NCBI RefSeq assembly: GCF_031581025.1
Contig: NZ_JAVLCA010000002.1
DNA length: 64,000 nucleotides
DNA from: Salibaculum sp031581025
Lineage (GTDB): Bacteria; Pseudomonadota; Alphaproteobacteria; Rhodobacterales; Rhodobacteraceae
Direction: 5' to 3' (one strand)
Below the pieces are notes generated by a model. It saw only the letters and a list, made by a program, of their open reading frames with translations, ran no database searches and was not told the origin of the DNA. Numbering within the stretch: position 1 is the stretch's first letter; every line of letters starts with the position of its first letter. Positions 15,783 to 23,793 of the stretch are shown in pieces. Position numbers and translations under genes: made by a program.

Positions 15783-16886
15783 ATGAGCCTGAACACCTAC
15801 GGTCATCTTTTCCGCGTCACCACCTGGGGCGAAAGCCACGGCCCGGCCCTCGGCGCCACGGTCGATGGTTGCCCGCCGGGCGTGCCTCTGACAGCGGCGA
15901 CGATCCAGCACTGGCTGGACCGGCGCCGCCCCGGCCAGAACAAGATGACCACCCAGCGCAACGAACCCGACGCGGTGGAGATCCTGTCAGGCGTTTTCGA
16001 TGACACGACGACCGGCACACCGATCCAGCTGATGATCCGCAACACCGACCAGCGGTCGAAGGACTACGGCGAGATCGCCCGGACCTTCCGCCCCGGTCAT
16101 GCGGACATCACGTATCACCAGAAATACGGGCTGCGGGACTATCGCGGCGGCGGACGCAGTTCGGCCCGCGAAACGGCGGCCCGCGTGGCCGCCGGTGGCG
16201 TGGCGCGCGCAGCGATCGGACAATTGGTCCCCGGCATCGAGATCAAGGGCTACATGGTCCAGATGGGCGAAAAGACCATCGACCGCACCCGCTTCGAATG
16301 GGACGCCATCGAGGACAACGATTTCTGGTGCCCCGACCCGCAGGCCGTCGCCGAATGGACCGACTACCTGAACTGGCTGCGCAAGGACGACCACAACTCG
16401 GTCGGCGCCATGATCGAGGTGGTGGCGCGGGGCGTGCCCGCCGGGATCGGCGCGCCGGTCTATGGCAAGCTGGACACCGACCTGGCCGCCGCGATGATGA
16501 GCATCAATGCCGTCAAGGGGGTCGAGATCGGCGAAGGCCTGGCCGCGGCGGGGCTGACCGGCCGCGACAACGCCGACGAGATTTTCATGGGCGAGACCGG
16601 CCCGGAGTATTCCAGCAACCACGCCGGCGGCATCCTCGGCGGGATCAGCACGGGGCAGGAAATCGTCCTGCGTTTCGCCGTGAAGCCAACCAGTTCGATC
16701 CTCTCGCCACGCCGCTCCATCAGAACCGACGGCAGCCCGACCGAGGTCGTCACAAAGGGCCGACATGACCCCTGCGTCGGCATCCGTGCGGTGCCCGTGG
16801 GCGAAGCCATGATGGCTGCGGTGATCCTCGACCACATGCTGCTGGACCGAGGCCAGACCGGCGGCATGCGGGGGCAGGTCGGCTAG
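15783..16886 (+). CDS. aroC: Chorismate synthase
   Basis: AroC converts EPSP to chorismate, the last shikimate step, with reduced FMN. The 367-residue protein has the three family signatures GESHGPALGATVDGCPPG, RGGGRSSARETAARVAAGG, and RSIRTDGSPTEVVTKGRHDPC. Length and both ends look complete. Its TAG stop lies in the CTAG that was duplicated by the IS481-type insertion, so the coding sequence is untouched. Confidence 0.98.
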   Translation: MSLNTYGHLFRVTTWGESHGPALGATVDGCPPGVPLTAATIQHWLDRRRPGQNKMTTQRNEPDAVEILSGVFDDTTTGTPIQLMIRNTDQRSKDYGEIARTFRPGHADITYHQKYGLRDYRGGGRSSARETAARVAAGGVARAAIGQLVPGIEIKGYMVQMGEKTIDRTRFEWDAIEDNDFWCPDPQAVAEWTDYLNWLRKDDHNSVGAMIEVVARGVPAGIGAPVYGKLDTDLAAAMMSINAVKGVEIGEGLAAAGLTGRDNADEIFMGETGPEYSSNHAGGILGGISTGQEIVLRFAVKPTSSILSPRRSIRTDGSPTEVVTKGRHDPCVGIRAVPVGEAMMAAVILDHMLLDRGQTGGMRGQVG

Positions 16887-17842
16887 GTGTTCAGTCCCAG
16901 CATCTGGTGGATCGGGTCGAGGATGAATCGATCCGGCGCTGAAGTCCAGATCTTGCATATGTATTCGTATGGCGTGACGCCGCCCAGAGTTTTGAGCCGC
17001 CGGGCGAAATTGTCGGCTGCCATGAAATCTGTTAGGTGCGTGCGTAGCTGATCGTGGCTGTCGTAGTGGAAGCGCTTGACTGTCGCGTCCTTGATCGTGC
17101 GGTTCATCCTCTCGACCAAGCCATTGGTCCACGGATGGTTGGGCTTGGTCAACCGATGCTCGATCCCGTTCGCCTCGCAGATCATGTCGAAGCGCATCGG
17201 CCGGGAGATGATCGTGTTCCGGTTCCTCGGCTGTTCAGCGAACTGGATGCCATTATCGGTCAGGATCGTGTGGACCTGGTAGGGCACGGCCTCCAGCATG
17301 TGCTGAAGGAACTCCCATGCGGTGCGCCTGTCGGCCTTCTCGACGAGTTGGGTCACCGCGAACTTGCTCGTCCGGTCGATGCCCACGAAGAGATAAAGCT
17401 TTCCCTCGGCGGTCTGCACCTCGGCGATGTCGATGTGGAAGAAGCCGATCGGGTAGCGCTTGGACTTCTGGCGCTTTGGTTTGTCCCCACCGACGTCCGG
17501 CAGGCGAGAGATGCCATGCCGCTGCAGACAGCGGTGCAACGCCGAGCGCGTCAGGTGCGGGATTGTTGTCTGAAGGGCATAGAGACAGTCATCCAGCGGC
17601 AGCAGCGTGTGCCGCCGGAAGGCAACGATCATCGCCTCCTCCGCCTCGGTCAGGACCATGGAGTGCGGCTCCCTCGGGCCGGTCTTCTGATCCTCGACCG
17701 TCGCCCGCTTGCGCCACTTCGCAACCGTCTTGGGGTTGATACCAAGCTCCCGGCTCAACGCCGCGGTCGAAGCTTGCGATCGCTGTATTGCAACTCGGAC
17801 GGCGTGCGTGGTCGTGGCGCACCCGTGACGAATTTGTCCCAT
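16883..17842 (-). CDS. IS481-family transposase
   Basis: A 319-residue DDE transposase. An N-terminal helix-turn-helix (STAALSRELGINPKTVAKWR) precedes the integrase core. Acidic residues are visible in GFFHIDIAEVQT, in TILTDNGIQF and in TNGLVERMNRTIKD. The ATG at 17842 is preferred over a GTG at 17881 that lies in the terminal repeat. The TAG stop is not inside the element: it is formed by the CTAG target duplicate, so termination depends on inserting at CTAG. Confidence 0.93.
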   Translation of the reverse strand: MGQIRHGCATTTHAVRVAIQRSQASTAALSRELGINPKTVAKWRKRATVEDQKTGPREPHSMVLTEAEEAMIVAFRRHTLLPLDDCLYALQTTIPHLTRSALHRCLQRHGISRLPDVGGDKPKRQKSKRYPIGFFHIDIAEVQTAEGKLYLFVGIDRTSKFAVTQLVEKADRRTAWEFLQHMLEAVPYQVHTILTDNGIQFAEQPRNRNTIISRPMRFDMICEANGIEHRLTKPNHPWTNGLVERMNRTIKDATVKRFHYDSHDQLRTHLTDFMAADNFARRLKTLGGVTPYEYICKIWTSAPDRFILDPIHQMLGLNT

Positions 17843-17881
17843 TTCGAAAGGATCGCACCACCAAACCGTGGGATCAAACAC
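16887..17881 (-). mobile_element. IS481-family insertion sequence, 995 bp, in a CTAG target
   Basis: Terminal inverted repeats of 24 bp are at 16887-16910 and 17858-17881. Both read GTGTT...TCCCA...T.TGGTGG inward. A CTAG flanks each side (16883-16886 and 17882-17885), consistent with a 4-bp target duplication; IS481 itself is known to insert at NCTAGN. The element carries one transposase gene on the minus strand. Both IS and repeats look intact, so it may still be active. Confidence 0.9.
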
Positions 17882-18853
17882 CTAGCCGACCTGCAGGACG
17901 ATCTTGCCGATGTGGGCGCTGCTTTCCATGCGGGCATGGGCCGCGGCGGCCTGCTCGAGCGGGAATTCCTGGTCCATGACCGGGGCGATGCGGCCGGCCT
18001 CCAGCAGCGGCCAGACCTGGTCGCGCAGCGCCCGGGCCATTTCGGCCTTGGCGTGATCGGACTGCGGGCGCAGGGTGCTGCCGGTGATGGTCAGCCGCCG
18101 CATCATCACCTGGGCGAAGTTCAATGCGACCTTGGGCCCCTGCAGGAAGGCGATCTGGACCAGCCGCCCCTCGTCCGCCAGCGCCTTGACGTTGCGCGGC
18201 AGGTAGTCGCCGCCCACCATGTCGAGGATCAGGTGCGCGCCGCCCTCGCCCCTCATGATCTCGACGAAATCCTCCTCGCGATAGTTGATCGCCCGCGCCG
18301 CGCCCAGGTCTCGGCAGGCCGCGCATTTCTCGTCGGACCCGGCGGTGGTGAAGACCCGCGCGCCCATGACATGGGCCAGCTGGATCGCCGTGGTGCCGAT
18401 GCCGGAGGACCCACCGTGCACAAGGAACCGCTCGCCCGCCTGCAGGCCGCCACGCTGAAAGACATTGGACCAGACGGTAAAGAAGGTTTCCGGCAGGCAG
18501 GCCGCCTGTTTGAGCGACAGGCCATCGGGCACATGCAGGCAATGGGCAGCGGGGGTCAGCACCTCTTCGGCATAGCCGCCACCGGGCAGCAGGGCGCAGA
18601 CAGGATCGCCCAGCGCCCAATCGGTGACGCCCGTTCCCAGTGCGCTGATCTCGCCCGCAGCCTCGAGGCCCGGCAAGTCCGAGGCGCCGGGCGGCGGGTT
18701 GTAAAGCCCCGCCCGTTGCAGCGCGTCGGGCCGGTTCACCCCGGCATAGGCCACCTTGATGCGCACCTCGCCCGGGCCGGGCTGCGGCAGGTCACGGGTG
18801 GCCGGAGTCAGGACCTCGGGTCCGCCGGGATTTCGGATTTCGACAACACGCAT
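17882..18853 (-). CDS. NAD(P)H:quinone oxidoreductase, zinc-free MDR family (PIG3/QOR type)
   Basis: This 323-residue medium-chain oxidoreductase reduces quinones or enones with NADPH. The N-terminal GroES-like domain includes YAGVNRPDALQRAGLYNPPPG, and the Rossmann domain has LVHGGSSGIGTTAIQLA near residue 145. The zinc ligands of alcohol dehydrogenases are absent. The C-terminal QVG-stop is encoded by CAGGTCGGCTAG, the mirror image of the aroC end, with the IS481-type element between them. TIGR02824-like quinone oxidoreductases are the nearest known relatives by pattern. Confidence 0.93.
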   Translation of the reverse strand: MRVVEIRNPGGPEVLTPATRDLPQPGPGEVRIKVAYAGVNRPDALQRAGLYNPPPGASDLPGLEAAGEISALGTGVTDWALGDPVCALLPGGGYAEEVLTPAAHCLHVPDGLSLKQAACLPETFFTVWSNVFQRGGLQAGERFLVHGGSSGIGTTAIQLAHVMGARVFTTAGSDEKCAACRDLGAARAINYREEDFVEIMRGEGGAHLILDMVGGDYLPRNVKALADEGRLVQIAFLQGPKVALNFAQVMMRRLTITGSTLRPQSDHAKAEMARALRDQVWPLLEAGRIAPVMDQEFPLEQAAAAHARMESSAHIGKIVLQVG

Positions 18854-18907
18854 GGGGCCTCCTGTTGATTGGCCCCAGACTTACCGCAGGCCGCTCCCGG
18901 CGCAAGC

Positions 18908-19603
18908 CTAGCGCGGCTCGGCCCAGCGCCCGGGCAGATCGTCGGGCGCGCTGCGCGGCGCCCTGACCCGCGCGGCCAGCTTGCCCAGCGGCACGGTCAG
19001 CGGCTTGAGCAGCGGGTTGTCATTGACCGCCGCCTTGACCTTCTCGAATCGCATGACGTCCTCGATCCGGCGGTCGATGAAGGCCTCGGTGTCCATGTCG
19101 TCGGGGCTGGTGTCGCCCAACCAGAACAGAACCACCGACCCGTAGACGGCCGAGAGCGTGCCGCGCTTGGTGTACCAGTTGGCATCCTCGGAGGTGTCGC
19201 CCAGCGCCGTCCAGATCGCATCGGCGGTGCCCCAGATCAGGCCCGACCCCTCGGGCGCCATGTGCGGCAGCGAGAAGAGCGTGACCCCCCGGCGCACGGC
19301 CTCCTTGTCACCGGCGGCCTGCAGGCGCAGGCGGATCGCATGGGCCACCTTCTCGCGGAACCGCATCTGCGACAGATCGGCGGCATCCAGCATCTCGACC
19401 ATGCGCTGGTCGCCTTCCCGGTGGAACAGGATGGCCAGGTCCACGGCCCCGCGTGGACACAACAGGCGGGCATGGTCCGCCGGCATCTCGAGGTCCGCAC
19501 AGGCGGCGCGGAAGGCCTGCTCGCTCCAGCCGTCGAAGACGACATGGGGCACGATGGCCTCCAGCAATTTCAGGGTCTCGGCGTCCGGCGTGGGATGGTG
19601 CAT
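18908..19603 (-). CDS. COQ9 family ubiquinone biosynthesis protein
   Basis: COQ9 is a lipid-binding TetR-fold protein that helps COQ7-type hydroxylation in ubiquinone synthesis. The 231-residue protein shows the family pattern: LLEAIVPHVVFDGWSEQAF near the start, ALGDTSEDANWYTKRGTLSAVY in the middle (shown here only as motif), and FWLGDTSPDDMDTEAFIDRR toward the end. ATG at 19603 has an AGGAG ribosome site. It stands alone, divergent from rpsU. Confidence 0.92.
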   Translation of the reverse strand: MHHPTPDAETLKLLEAIVPHVVFDGWSEQAFRAACADLEMPADHARLLCPRGAVDLAILFHREGDQRMVEMLDAADLSQMRFREKVAHAIRLRLQAAGDKEAVRRGVTLFSLPHMAPEGSGLIWGTADAIWTALGDTSEDANWYTKRGTLSAVYGSVVLFWLGDTSPDDMDTEAFIDRRIEDVMRFEKVKAAVNDNPLLKPLTVPLGKLAARVRAPRSAPDDLPGRWAEPR

Positions 19604-19701
19604 GGCGGTCTCCTGTTCGGTCTGGTGCACCCTAGACAAGATAGAAGGACTTTGCTACATCGCCACTTCCTGCAAATCCTTGTAACCCCAACCCTAGAAA
19701 G

Positions 19702-19715
19702 GTGGTGAAAACCAC
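19702..19715 (+). promoter_or_regulatory. GAAA-tetraloop hairpin abutting the rpsU start codon
   Basis: GTGGT-GAAA-ACCAC folds into a 5-bp stem with a GNRA tetraloop and ends on the base before the ATG. The Shine-Dalgarno-like AAGGTGG (19699-19705) runs into the left arm, so the hairpin and ribosome binding compete. It may set S21 expression. Confidence 0.5.
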
Positions 19716-19922
19716 ATGCAGGTAAGCGTCCGCGACAACAACGTCGATCAGGCTCTCCGTGCCCTGAAGAAAAAGCTTCAGCGCGAAGGCGTCTTCCGTG
19801 AAATGAAGCTGCGTCAGCACTTCGAGAAGCCGTCTGAAAAGAAGGCACGCCAGAAGGCCGAGGCGATTCGCCGTCAGCGCAAACTCGCGCGCAAGAAGGC
19901 CCAGCGCGAAGGTATGCTGTAA
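19716..19922 (+). CDS. rpsU: 30S ribosomal protein S21
   Basis: S21 sits on the 30S platform near the anti-Shine-Dalgarno end of 16S rRNA. The 68-residue basic protein begins MQVSVRDNNVDQALRALKKK and ends in an Arg/Lys-rich helix (RRQRKLARKKAQREGML), both typical. Codon use is more biased than in neighbouring genes, as expected for a ribosomal protein. It is a single-gene unit with a start-proximal hairpin and a downstream terminator. Confidence 0.98.
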   Translation: MQVSVRDNNVDQALRALKKKLQREGVFREMKLRQHFEKPSEKKARQKAEAIRRQRKLARKKAQREGML

Positions 19923-19957
19923 GCAGCCCCCAGGCCTTTTCCGACACGAAGTGACGA

Positions 19958-19994
19958 CCCCCGCGGCCCCGCCCCGGGGGTTTGTCGTTTTTTC
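19958..19994 (+). terminator. Probable rho-independent terminator after rpsU
   Basis: ACCCC at 19958-19962 pairs with GGGGT at 19977-19981 around a GC-rich loop that can itself pair. A T-rich run (GTCGTTTTTTC) follows within a few bases. The position, 36 nt after the rpsU stop, is right. Confidence 0.6.
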
Positions 19995-20051
19995 AGGGGG
20001 GCAGGGCTGTCGCCGCCGGCCGTGCCGCCGGTTTGTCGCGCCGAAGCGTAC

Positions 20052-20651
20052 CTAGCCCCCGAAGCTCGTCAGCACGTAGACCGGCACCGCCGCCGCCAGC
20101 GCCATGAACCCGGCGCCGACGAAGACAAACAGCCCGTCACGGGCAATGAAGGCCACCGAGCAGCTCAGCACCGCCATCCCGAGGATGGAGGACGAAAACG
20201 GCACCAGTTCCAGAATCGGCATCGATCCGCCCGAAACCACGCACATGGTCTGCGGCAGGCGGTTGCCGGGCGGCTGGACCAGCACGCGCAGGCGATCCTT
20301 TGCGAAATGGTCCAACCGGTCGGCCAGCCCGCGCATGCGCCGCATGGCCGCACGCAGGCGTTGCGGGTCGATCCGGCGCTGCAGCAGGACCTGCGGCAGC
20401 CAGACCGCCCGGCGGGCAAAGACCATCTGCAAGGAAATCAGTGCGATCGACAGACCGCAGACGGTCGAAAACAGCGGAATGCCCGACAGCGGCGAGACGA
20501 CGAGGATGGCGGGAACCATGAGCGCCGGAACGAAGGAGGTCGGCCCGAAGGCCTCGATCATCGTGCCCAGGGTGATCTGCTCTTCGCGCCCCAGAACCTC
20601 GAGCTGCTGGATCGTGTCGCGCACCGGGTGAAAGCTGTCCGCCTGCGACAT
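20052..20651 (-). CDS. ExoD-family membrane protein
   Basis: A 199-residue inner-membrane protein of the ExoD family, named for a Sinorhizobium gene affecting exopolysaccharide and alkali tolerance. The signature part GPTSFVPALMVPAILVVSPLSGIPLF spans the first hydrophobic region (about residues 35-60; quoted in part as GPTSFVPALMVPA). Further hydrophobic segments lie at 140-160 and 165-195. ATG at 20651 is one base after the lrp-like stop, so the two genes are co-transcribed. Biochemical role unknown. Confidence 0.8.
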   Translation of the reverse strand: MSQADSFHPVRDTIQQLEVLGREEQITLGTMIEAFGPTSFVPALMVPAILVVSPLSGIPLFSTVCGLSIALISLQMVFARRAVWLPQVLLQRRIDPQRLRAAMRRMRGLADRLDHFAKDRLRVLVQPPGNRLPQTMCVVSGGSMPILELVPFSSSILGMAVLSCSVAFIARDGLFVFVGAGFMALAAAVPVYVLTSFGG

Positions 20652-20652
20652 G

Positions 20653-21111
20653 CTAGAGCGGCAGCGCGGTGGTCTGGCGCACGGTGCGCAGGGCAAAGGA
20701 CGACTGCATCCCCTGCACCCCCGGCAGGCGGGTCAGCGCGCGGCGGTGCAGCCGGGCGAAATCCTCGGCATCCTCGGCCACGACCTTGAGCAGATAGTCC
20801 GCTGACCCTGCCATCAGGTGGCATTCCAGCACTTCCGGTACGCGGGCGACGGCCTTCTCGAAGGCATCGAGCAAGTCGTCGGCCTGGGCCGATAGGGTGA
20901 TCTCGACAAAGACGATCGTCCGCCGATTGACCTTGCCCGGGTCCAGAAGAGCGACGTAGCCGCTGATGTACCCCTCCCGTTCGAGGCGCTGCACCCTGCG
21001 ATGGCAGGCCGAGGGCGACAGGTTCACCGCCTCGGACAATTCCGTGTTGGACAGCCGCCCCCGACGTTGGAGCGCGTTCAGGAGGCGGCGGTCGGTCTCG
21101 TCCATCGACAT
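20653..21111 (-). CDS. Lrp/AsnC-family transcriptional regulator, likely regulator of ald
   Basis: A 152-residue Lrp protein. The N-terminal winged HTH is DRRLLNALQRRGRLSNTELS and the HTH helix VNLSPSACHRRVQRLE; the C-terminal RAM domain (residues about 70-145) ends in TVRQTTALPL. It is divergent from alanine dehydrogenase across 131 nt, the common arrangement for Lrp-type activators of ald (AldR), which sense amino acids. An 11-bp mirror TTTCCCGGAAA in the gap is a possible site, not proven. Confidence 0.92.
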   Translation of the reverse strand: MSMDETDRRLLNALQRRGRLSNTELSEAVNLSPSACHRRVQRLEREGYISGYVALLDPGKVNRRTIVFVEITLSAQADDLLDAFEKAVARVPEVLECHLMAGSADYLLKVVAEDAEDFARLHRRALTRLPGVQGMQSSFALRTVRQTTALPL

Positions 21112-21242
21112 GCGAGAGAATTTCCCGGAAAGGTGTCATTCGGTGCAAGTCCGTACCGCCAAAGAGCGAAAATGGCAAAGGAATCCCCAAGCATTTGCAT
21201 TTTATCGGCGCGATCCTGCACCCTGATACGAGGAGGAAAATC

Positions 21243-22361
21243 ATGCATATCGGATGTCCCACCGAGATCAAGCCGCAGGAATTCCGGGTCGGCCTGACCC
21301 CGAACGCCGCATGCGAAGCCACGGCCCATGGCCACGAGGTCACCGTGCAGGCCGGGGCGGGGCTGGGCGCGGGGTTCGCTGACGCGGATTATCACGCGGC
21401 CGGGGCGCGCACGGTCGATACCGCCGCGGAAATCTTCGCGACCGCCGACATGATCGTGAAGGTCAAGGAACCCCAGGCCAACGAACGGGCGATGCTGCGC
21501 AAGGGGCAGTTGTTGTTCACCTATCTGCACCTGGCCCCCGACCCGGAACAGACCCGCGACCTTCTCGACAGCGGCTGCACCGCCATCGCCTATGAAACCG
21601 TGACGGATCGCAACGGCGGCCTGCCGCTTCTGGCGCCCATGTCCGAGGTCGCCGGCAAGCTGGCCCCCCAGGTGGGTAGTTGGACCCTGCAAAAGGCCAA
21701 TGGCGGGCGCGGCGTGCTTCTGGGCGGTGTGCCCGGTGTCGCCCCGGCGCGTATCGTGGTGATCGGTGGCGGCGTGGTCGGCACCCAGGCGGCGCGCGTG
21801 GCCGCAGGCATGGGCGCGGATGTGACCGTGCTGGACATGTCCCTGCCCCGCCTGCGCTACCTCGACGACACGCTGCGCGGCGTGTTCAAGACCGCCTACG
21901 CCTCGAAGGGCGATACCGCCGATCTGGTGGCCGAGGCCGACATGGTGATCGGCGCGGTCCTGATCCCCGGTGCCGCCGCGCCCAAGCTGATCAGTCGCGA
22001 CCAGTTGTCCACTATGAAACCCGGCGCGGCGCTGGTTGACGTGGCCATCGACCAGGGCGGCTGTTTCGAGACCTCGCGGGCGACCACCCATGCCGACCCG
22101 ATCTACGAGGTCGACGGCATCATGCATTACTGCGTCGCCAACATGCCCGGGGCCGTGGCGCGCACCTCGACGATTGCACTGGGCAACGCCACAATGCCCT
22201 TCATGCTGGCGCTGGCCGACAAGGGCTGGCGGCAGGCCTGCGCCGAGGACGAGCACCTTCTGGCCGGGCTGAACATCCATGCCGGGCAGTTGACCTACTA
22301 CGCCGTGGGCAAGGCGCTGGGGATCGATGTCATTTCCCCACAGAAAGTTGTGCGCGGGTGA
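21243..22361 (+). CDS. ald: Alanine dehydrogenase
   Basis: Ald catalyses reversible oxidative deamination of L-alanine to pyruvate and ammonium with NAD. The 372-residue protein has the family start MHIGCPTEIKPQEFRVGLTP, the catalytic-region YLHLAPD and KVKEPQ, and the Rossmann motif RIVVIGGGVVGTQAARVA near residue 170. ATG at 21243 follows AGGAGG. The divergent Lrp gene is its likely regulator. Confidence 0.97.
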   Translation: MHIGCPTEIKPQEFRVGLTPNAACEATAHGHEVTVQAGAGLGAGFADADYHAAGARTVDTAAEIFATADMIVKVKEPQANERAMLRKGQLLFTYLHLAPDPEQTRDLLDSGCTAIAYETVTDRNGGLPLLAPMSEVAGKLAPQVGSWTLQKANGGRGVLLGGVPGVAPARIVVIGGGVVGTQAARVAAGMGADVTVLDMSLPRLRYLDDTLRGVFKTAYASKGDTADLVAEADMVIGAVLIPGAAAPKLISRDQLSTMKPGAALVDVAIDQGGCFETSRATTHADPIYEVDGIMHYCVANMPGAVARTSTIALGNATMPFMLALADKGWRQACAEDEHLLAGLNIHAGQLTYYAVGKALGIDVISPQKVVRG

Positions 22362-22423
22362 ACCTTGCATTGGCATGCCGTGTGGTTACGTTCGCGGCAA
22401 CACTGATATGACAGGAGCCCTCG

Positions 22424-23287
22424 ATGACCGACACCTACACCCCGCCCCGGGTCTGGACCTGGGACAGCGAGAACGGCGGCCGCTTCGCCAGCACGAACCG
22501 CCCCATCGCCGGCCCGACCCATGACAAGGATCTGCCGGTCGGTGTGCATCCCTACGAGCTCTATTCGCTGGCCACGCCGAACGGCGTCAAGGTCACGGTC
22601 ATGTTCGAGGAACTGCTGGCCACCGGCCACGCGGGGGCCGAGTATGACGCCTGGCTGATCGATATCGGCGAAGGCGACCAGTTCGGATCGGGCTTCGTCA
22701 ACATCAATCCGAATTCCAAGATCCCCGCGCTGGTGGACCGCACCGGACCAGAACCGCTGCGCGTCTTCGAGAGTGGTTCGATCCTGATCCACCTGGCCGA
22801 GACCTTCGGCGCCTTCCTGCCCGCCAGCGGCCCGGCGCGGGTCGAGGTGATGAACTGGCTGATGTGGCAGATGGGCAGCGCGCCCTATGTCGGCGGCGGC
22901 TTTGGCCATTTCTATGCCTACGCCCCGGAAAAGATGGAATACCCCATCAACCGCTTCGCCATGGAGACCAAGCGCCAGCTTGACGTTCTGGACCGCGAGC
23001 TGGCCGGCAAGACCTTCATTGCCGGAGAGGATTACACCATCGCCGACATGGCGATCTGGCCCTGGTACGGGCAGTTGGTCCTCGGGCGGCTCTATGACGC
23101 GGCCGAGTTCCTGGACGTGACCAGCTACTCGAACGTCATGCGCTGGGCCAAGGCGATCGATGCCCGGCCGGCCGTGCAACGGGGCCGCATGGTCAACCGG
23201 CCCTTCGGCGACCCCGAGATGCAGCTGCACGAGCGCCACGACGCCAGCGATTTCGAGACGAAGACGCAGGACAAGATCGGCGGCTGA
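22424..23287 (+). CDS. yghU: YghU-type glutathione-dependent disulfide-bond oxidoreductase (Nu-class GST)
   Basis: A 287-residue GST-fold enzyme. The N-terminal extension (TPPRVWTWDSENGGRFASTN) and the thioredoxin-like domain with ELYSLATPNGVKVTVMFEEL match E. coli YghU, which binds two glutathiones and reduces disulfides or peroxides. The cis-proline loop is PNSKIPALVDR and the C-terminal domain has YVGGGFGHFYAYAPEKMEYP. It lies 62 nt after ald and converges with ytoQ. Confidence 0.92.
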   Translation: MTDTYTPPRVWTWDSENGGRFASTNRPIAGPTHDKDLPVGVHPYELYSLATPNGVKVTVMFEELLATGHAGAEYDAWLIDIGEGDQFGSGFVNINPNSKIPALVDRTGPEPLRVFESGSILIHLAETFGAFLPASGPARVEVMNWLMWQMGSAPYVGGGFGHFYAYAPEKMEYPINRFAMETKRQLDVLDRELAGKTFIAGEDYTIADMAIWPWYGQLVLGRLYDAAEFLDVTSYSNVMRWAKAIDARPAVQRGRMVNRPFGDPEMQLHERHDASDFETKTQDKIGG

Positions 23288-23297
23288 GGCGCGCGCG

Positions 23298-23316
23298 GGC
23301 GCGGCCTGTCCGCGCC
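23298..23316. terminator. Possible bidirectional terminator hairpin between yghU and ytoQ
   Basis: GGCGCGG, loop CCTGT, CCGCGCC: a perfect 7-bp GC stem between the two convergent stop codons. There is no T-run, so intrinsic termination is uncertain. Confidence 0.4.
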
Positions 23317-23326
23317 TGCCGCCCGA

Positions 23327-23773
23327 TCACCCGGGCAGTTGCCCGGTCAGGACATAGCGCAGGATCTGAACCACCTGCCCCGGATCGCGCGCCACGGCCA
23401 GCGCGGCGGCATCGACTTCCTTGAGCGCATGGTCATGCTCGGGCTGTTGTAGAACGATCAGCGACTTGCCGAGGGCAGCCGCCTGCCCTGCATCAAATGC
23501 GGCGTTCCACTGCTTGTATTTCTCGCCGAACCGCACAACCACCACATCCGCATCGGCAATGCCCTTACGAGTACGGATCGCGTTGACCATGGCGCCCTTG
23601 TGGTCGTGCCAGTACTTGTTTTCCTCGGCACCCAGGATCGCGACACCGCAATCATCCGAGGCGCCGTGGTCCGTCACCGGACTGTCGAAGCTGACGTCCA
23701 GCCCCTCGGCCCCCTCGATGATCTGGTCGCGCCAGTCGGTGTGGATTTCGCCGGACAGGTAAACCCTGAGCAT
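23327..23773 (-). CDS. YtoQ family protein
   Basis: A 148-residue protein of the YtoQ family, whose function is not established; the fold resembles nucleoside deoxyribosyltransferase/TIR-like proteins. The characteristic start LRVYLSGEIHTDWRDQI is present, followed by DDCGVAILGAEENKYWHDHKG and ADADVVVVRFGEKYKQWNAAFD. ATG at 23773 is preferred because GGAG lies 7 nt upstream. It follows pheT on the same strand after 20 nt and may be co-transcribed with it. Confidence 0.85.
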   Translation of the reverse strand: MLRVYLSGEIHTDWRDQIIEGAEGLDVSFDSPVTDHGASDDCGVAILGAEENKYWHDHKGAMVNAIRTRKGIADADVVVVRFGEKYKQWNAAFDAGQAAALGKSLIVLQQPEHDHALKEVDAAALAVARDPGQVVQILRYVLTGQLPG

Positions 23774-23793
23774 GATATTCTCCTTCAAAATGA

